From Lawsonibacter sp. (lineage in GTDB: Bacteria > Bacillota > Clostridia > Oscillospirales > Oscillospiraceae): 7,110 bases of DNA. The notes under the pieces are model-generated. The model was given only the letters and a program-made list of their open reading frames with translations. It did no database searches and was not told where the DNA came from. Each line of letters begins with the position of its first letter. The stretch's first letter is position 1. The position numbers and the translations under genes were made by a program. Of this stretch, positions 4,672 through 7,110 are shown piece by piece. The DNA lies in NCBI GenBank assembly GCA_022798855.1, contig JAAWNI010000117.1, positions 1 through 7,110 on the forward strand, written 5' to 3'.

Positions 4672-5457
4672 TTACGGGATTTCTCCCTCGAACACCGTTC
4701 GGGCGGGGCCGGTCATGAAGACCCGGCCCCCCCGCCGCGCCAGGGTCAGGCAGCCGCCGGGCAGGCGGGCTTCCACCCTATCGCCGCACCGGTTTTCCGC
4801 CAGAGCGGCCGCGAAAGCCGCGCAGGCCCCCGTGCCGCAGGCCAGGGTGGCCCCGCTCCCCCGCTCCCACACCCGCAGGCTGACCTCCCCCCGGTGGGGG
4901 CAGGCGGCAAACTCAATGTTCCGCCGCTCCCCCAGGGCGGGGTGGCGCTCCAGCAAAGGGCCCAGCCGCTCCAGCTCCACCTCCTCCGGGTCGGGGCAGA
5001 AGACCACCCCGTGGGGGTTGCCGGCGTCCACCGGGACCACCGTGAAGCGCTCCCCCGCCGCCTCCAGGGCCACGGGCGGGCCCGCCCGCACCTCCCCCAT
5101 GTCCACCGTCACCCGGTCCACAGCCCCGCCTGACACGTGGAGCTCCAGCGTCCTGGGGCCGGCCCCCGTGTCGATGGTCAGGCAGGTCTTGCGGGTCAGC
5201 CCCCGGTCGTAGACGTACTTGCCCACGCACCGGATGCCGTTGCCGCACATGGCCCCCCGGGTGCCGTCGGCGTTGTACATCTCCATGGTGAAATCACCGG
5301 CCATCCCGGGCTTGACGCAGATCAGCCCGTCCGCCCCTACCCCGAAATGCCGGTCGGACAGCCGGACCGCCAGCCCGGGCAGGTCCTCCGGCTCCCCCTC
5401 CAGGCAGTTGAGGTAAATGTAGTCGTTGCCCAATCCCTCCATCTTGGTGAAACGCAT
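4672..5457 (-). CDS. dapF: Diaminopimelate epimerase (261 aa)
   Basis: Converts LL- to meso-diaminopimelate in the cytoplasm without a cofactor, supplying lysine synthesis and the peptidoglycan cross-link. The two catalytic cysteines are present: Cys71 in MCGNGIRC (70-77) and Cys207 in ACGTGACA (206-213). Other family marks are MEGLGNDY near the start (Asn11), YNADG (61-65, Asn62), GNPH (146-149), RRNIEF (178-183) and WERGSG (197-202). The two-fold pseudo-repeat of the family is visible in the two Cys motifs. Length is slightly below the usual 270-285, with short loops. A GGGGGAGG ribosome site lies 5 nt before the ATG. The gene stands alone between glnA (same strand, 194 bp upstream) and the repeat region; no other lysine-pathway gene is in view. 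I saw no lysine riboswitch and no good promoter just upstream. Confidence 0.96.
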   Translation of the reverse strand: MRFTKMEGLGNDYIYLNCLEGEPEDLPGLAVRLSDRHFGVGADGLICVKPGMAGDFTMEMYNADGTRGAMCGNGIRCVGKYVYDRGLTRKTCLTIDTGAGPRTLELHVSGGAVDRVTVDMGEVRAGPPVALEAAGERFTVVPVDAGNPHGVVFCPDPEEVELERLGPLLERHPALGERRNIEFAACPHRGEVSLRVWERGSGATLACGTGACAAFAAALAENRCGDRVEARLPGGCLTLARRGGRVFMTGPARTVFEGEIP

Positions 5458-5502
5458 GGCATCCTCCCCCTTCTTCTCTCAGGGTATGCGCGTTCCGCCA
5501 TG

Positions 5503-5536
5503 GAAAGACCGGGGGCCTGTTACAGCCCCCGGTTTT
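5503..5536 (-). terminator. Terminator-like hairpin between glnA and dapF
   Basis: CCGGGGGC (5509-5516) pairs with GCCCCCGG (5525-5532) across an 8-nt loop. On the plus strand it is followed by TTTT; on the minus strand, the direction of glnA, by TCTTTCC. It lies about 120 nt beyond the glnA stop and 52 nt before dapF, so it probably ends glnA transcripts, though the minus-strand T-run is weak. A dapF promoter would need to fit in the remaining space. Confidence 0.55.
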
Positions 5537-5592
5537 AACGGTATGTGAAAACAGCCCGTGGACCCCCGGCGAAATTTGCGGTTTTCCACAGA

Positions 5593-5618
5593 GCGGGCGG
5601 ATAATATCCGCCCCTACA
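5593..5618. repeat. Half-copy of the 3-52 hairpin repeat
   Basis: Matches 27-52 at 24 of 26 positions. The hairpin is GGGCGGAT-AAT-ATCCGCCC (5595-5613), then CTACA. The two differences are a C-to-T and a G-to-A at facing positions of the stem, so pairing is kept. The left part of the 3-52 element is absent. It lies in the 3' region after glnA. Confidence 0.7.
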
Positions 5619-5651
5619 CACAGAATCCAAAGCTTAGGCACTATGCCATCG

Positions 5652-6983
5652 TCAATAGATGACCAGGTACTTCTCCAGCTCCCAGCTGGACACTCGGGTC
5701 TGGTACTCGTTCCACTCCTTCAGCCGGCCCTTGATAAACTGCCGGGCTACATGCTCCCCCAGCACGTCCAGCACCAGGGCGTCCTTCTCCAGCTCGTCCA
5801 GGGCGTCCTTCAGGGTGTCGGGCAGGCAGTGGATGCCGTTGTCCCTCCGGGTGGCGTCGTCCATGGAGTAGATGTCGCCGGTGATCTCCGGCGGGGGGGT
5901 CAGGCCCCGGGCAATGCCGTCCAGCCCCGCCGCCAGACAGACCGCCACCGCCAGATAGGGGTTGCAGGAGGGGTCGGGCGAGCGCAGCTCCACCCGGGTG
6001 GCCTGGCCCCGGGCGGCGGGAATGCGGACCAGGGCGGAGCGGTTGGAGGCCGACCAGGCCCGATAGCGGGGGGCCTCGTGGCCGCCGCCCAGCCGCTTGT
6101 AGGAGTTGACCAGGGGGTTGGTTACCGCCGTGAAGCCCTGGACGTGGTCCAGAATGCCGGCGATGAAGGAGTAGGCCGTCTTGGACAGCTTCCGCTCCCC
6201 GTTGGGGTCGTAAAACACATTTTTGCCGTCCTTGAACAGGGACATGTTCAGGTGCATCCCGTTTCCGGCGATGTTGTAGACGGGCTTGGGCATGAAGGTG
6301 GCGTGCAGGCCGTTCTTCTGGGCCACGCTCTTGGTGGTCAGCCGGAAGGTCATGATCTTGTCCGCACCGTCTATCGCCCCGGTGTACTTGAAGTCGATCT
6401 CGTGCTGGCCGGGGGCGTTCTCATGGTGGCTGGCTTCGATCTCAAAGCCCATCTTCTCCAGATTCAGGCTGATCTCCCGGCGGGTGGCTTCGCCGTGGTC
6501 CAGAGGGCCCAGGTCGAAGTAGCCTGCCTCGTCCTTGGTGCGGGTGGTGGCCCGGCCGTCCTCGTCCGCCTCAAAGAGGAAAAATTCCAGCTCCGGCCCG
6601 ATGTTGAACTCGTCAAAGCCCATGGAGTGGGCCCGGCGCAGCGCCCGGCGCAGCACCCCCCGGGGGTCCCCCACAAAGGGCGTGCCGTCGGTGTTGTACA
6701 CGTCGCAGAACATGCGGGCCACCCGGCCCCCCGCCACCTCCGGCGGCAGGATAAGGAAGCTGTCCAGGTCGGGGTACAGGCACTGGTCCGACTCGTGGAT
6801 GCGGGTGAAGCCCTCGATGGAGGAGCCGTCAAACATGACCTGGTTGTTCACCGCCTTCTCCACCTGGGAGGCGGTGATGGCCACGTTCTTCATCTGGCCG
6901 AAAATGTCGGTGAACTGCATCCGGATGAACTCGATCTCCTCCTCCCGGACCAGGCGGATAATGTCTTCCTTGGTATAGGCCAT
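5652..6983 (-). CDS. glnA: Glutamine synthetase, type I (GSI-alpha, 443 aa)
   Basis: Makes glutamine from glutamate, ammonia and ATP as a cytoplasmic dodecamer; the main entry of ammonia into metabolism. The N-terminal beta-grasp domain includes QFTDIFGQMKNV (23-34) and the latch FDGSSIEGF (51-59). The catalytic domain shows GPELEFFLF (129-137, metal-binding Glu131 and Glu133), ASHHENAPGQHEIDFKY (184-200), GNGMHLNMSLF (240-250), NPLVNSYKRL (289-298), the flap Glu303 in GHEAPRY, and RIPAARG (320-326). Length and sequence follow the Bacillus GlnA pattern, including Arg61 (RIHESD), matching the Bacillus Arg62 used in glutamine feedback; the adenylylation tyrosine loop of GSI-beta is absent. I choose ATG 6983 over TTG 6989, because the GAAGG site is 8 nt from the ATG but only 2 nt from the TTG. 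No glnR lies in the window. Confidence 0.97.
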   Translation of the reverse strand: MAYTKEDIIRLVREEEIEFIRMQFTDIFGQMKNVAITASQVEKAVNNQVMFDGSSIEGFTRIHESDQCLYPDLDSFLILPPEVAGGRVARMFCDVYNTDGTPFVGDPRGVLRRALRRAHSMGFDEFNIGPELEFFLFEADEDGRATTRTKDEAGYFDLGPLDHGEATRREISLNLEKMGFEIEASHHENAPGQHEIDFKYTGAIDGADKIMTFRLTTKSVAQKNGLHATFMPKPVYNIAGNGMHLNMSLFKDGKNVFYDPNGERKLSKTAYSFIAGILDHVQGFTAVTNPLVNSYKRLGGGHEAPRYRAWSASNRSALVRIPAARGQATRVELRSPDPSCNPYLAVAVCLAAGLDGIARGLTPPPEITGDIYSMDDATRRDNGIHCLPDTLKDALDELEKDALVLDVLGEHVARQFIKGRLKEWNEYQTRVSSWELEKYLVIY

Positions 6984-7058
6984 GGGCAAAACCTTCTCTC
7001 TTCTGATTTCGTGTATAGTCGACGCACTTGAGAAGAGGTAAAAAGGAGGGGAGGGAAA
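6984..7058. promoter_or_regulatory. Divergent control region of glnA and the truncated gene
   Basis: A 75-bp gap between two outward-facing genes. On the minus strand TATACA (7017-7012) is a fair -10 for glnA, with only a weak -35 (TTACCT, 18 bp upstream). On the plus strand TATAGT (7014-7019) is a possible -10 for the gene at 7059, with no good -35. The two -10 boxes overlap, so the genes may compete. I saw no TGTNA-N7-TNACA GlnR/TnrA-type site and no glutamine riboswitch motif I could recognise. Confidence 0.35.
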
Positions 7059-7110
7059 ATGACGCGGGGCAAGGCGGAGGATGCAGGCGGGCTGGCGCCC
7101 GCCAAAGACG
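7059..7110 (+). CDS. 5' end of an unidentified gene, cut by the window end
   Basis: ATG at 7059 begins an open frame of 17 codons running to the window edge (MTRGKAEDAGGLAPAKD). It is supported by a strong purine-rich ribosome site, AAAAGGAGGGGAGGG (7040-7054), followed 4 nt later by the ATG. The visible residues are hydrophilic, with no signal peptide, and are too few for a family call. The out-of-frame ATG at 7081 touches a GGAGG and is less likely. Its place back to back with glnA could mean a link to nitrogen control, but that is speculation. Confidence 0.6.
   Translation, partial: MTRGKAEDAGGLAPAKD

Noticed and set aside
5643..7031. Plus-strand open frame of 462 codons opposite glnA
   Set aside because: It mirrors the glnA codons, has a low-complexity Val/Gly/His-rich translation and no ribosome site; high GC leaves antisense frames open.
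6984..7058. Glutamine riboswitch or GlnR box before glnA
   Set aside because: The leader is short and I see neither a recognisable aptamer core nor a TGTNA-N7-TNACA site.

Overview
The window is 7.1 kb of GC-rich bacterial chromosome. Gene content and style suggest a Gram-positive anaerobe of the Clostridia, most likely the Oscillospiraceae (Flavonifractor/Lawsonibacter type). The reasons are the Bacillus-like GSI-alpha glutamine synthetase, strong Shine-Dalgarno sites of the AGGAGG/GGGAGGG type, sigma-A-like promoters, and intergenic regions full of C/G-rich hairpin repeats of a kind I associate with that family. The family assignment is inference; no rRNA or other marker gene is present.

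Layout. 1-192: intergenic hairpin repeats only. 193-757: a small AT-richer module of two divergent genes, a 74-aa XRE-type HTH regulator (minus) and an 88-aa small protein (plus) with a DUF6809-like C-terminal motif. They share a 73-bp region with a near-consensus promoter and repeated ATGTAT half-sites. 746-1969: dprA (minus), meeting the small gene tail to tail with a 12-bp overlap. 2053-3282: a 12-helix MFS transporter (plus), divergent from dprA, with a palindrome over its -35 box. 3291-4043: a SpoU/TrmH-family RNA 2'-O-methyltransferase (minus), 8 bp from the end of the MFS gene, with a near-consensus promoter and a probable TTG start. 4104-4671: about 570 bp with no gene, made of hairpin repeats, including two nearly identical TIR-bounded elements of about 132 bp in direct repeat. 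4672-5457: dapF (minus). 5458-5651: a terminator-like hairpin and a repeat fragment. 5652-6983: glnA (minus). 7059-7110: the first 17 codons of a divergent plus-strand gene cut by the window end.

The complete genes are mostly housekeeping: DNA uptake/recombination (DprA), RNA modification, lysine and peptidoglycan precursor synthesis (DapF) and ammonia assimilation (GlnA). They do not form one pathway and each seems to be its own transcription unit. The accessory content is the XRE/small-protein module and the repeats. I found no convincing new multi-gene system. The most interesting signal is the repeat material: at least two families recur at 1-170, 4104-4668 and 5593-5618, and several copy-to-copy differences are compensatory changes that keep hairpin stems paired. 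That suggests the folded form matters, either for spread of the repeats or as RNA. The second point of interest is the XRE module, which looks like a self-regulated unit acquired separately from its surroundings.
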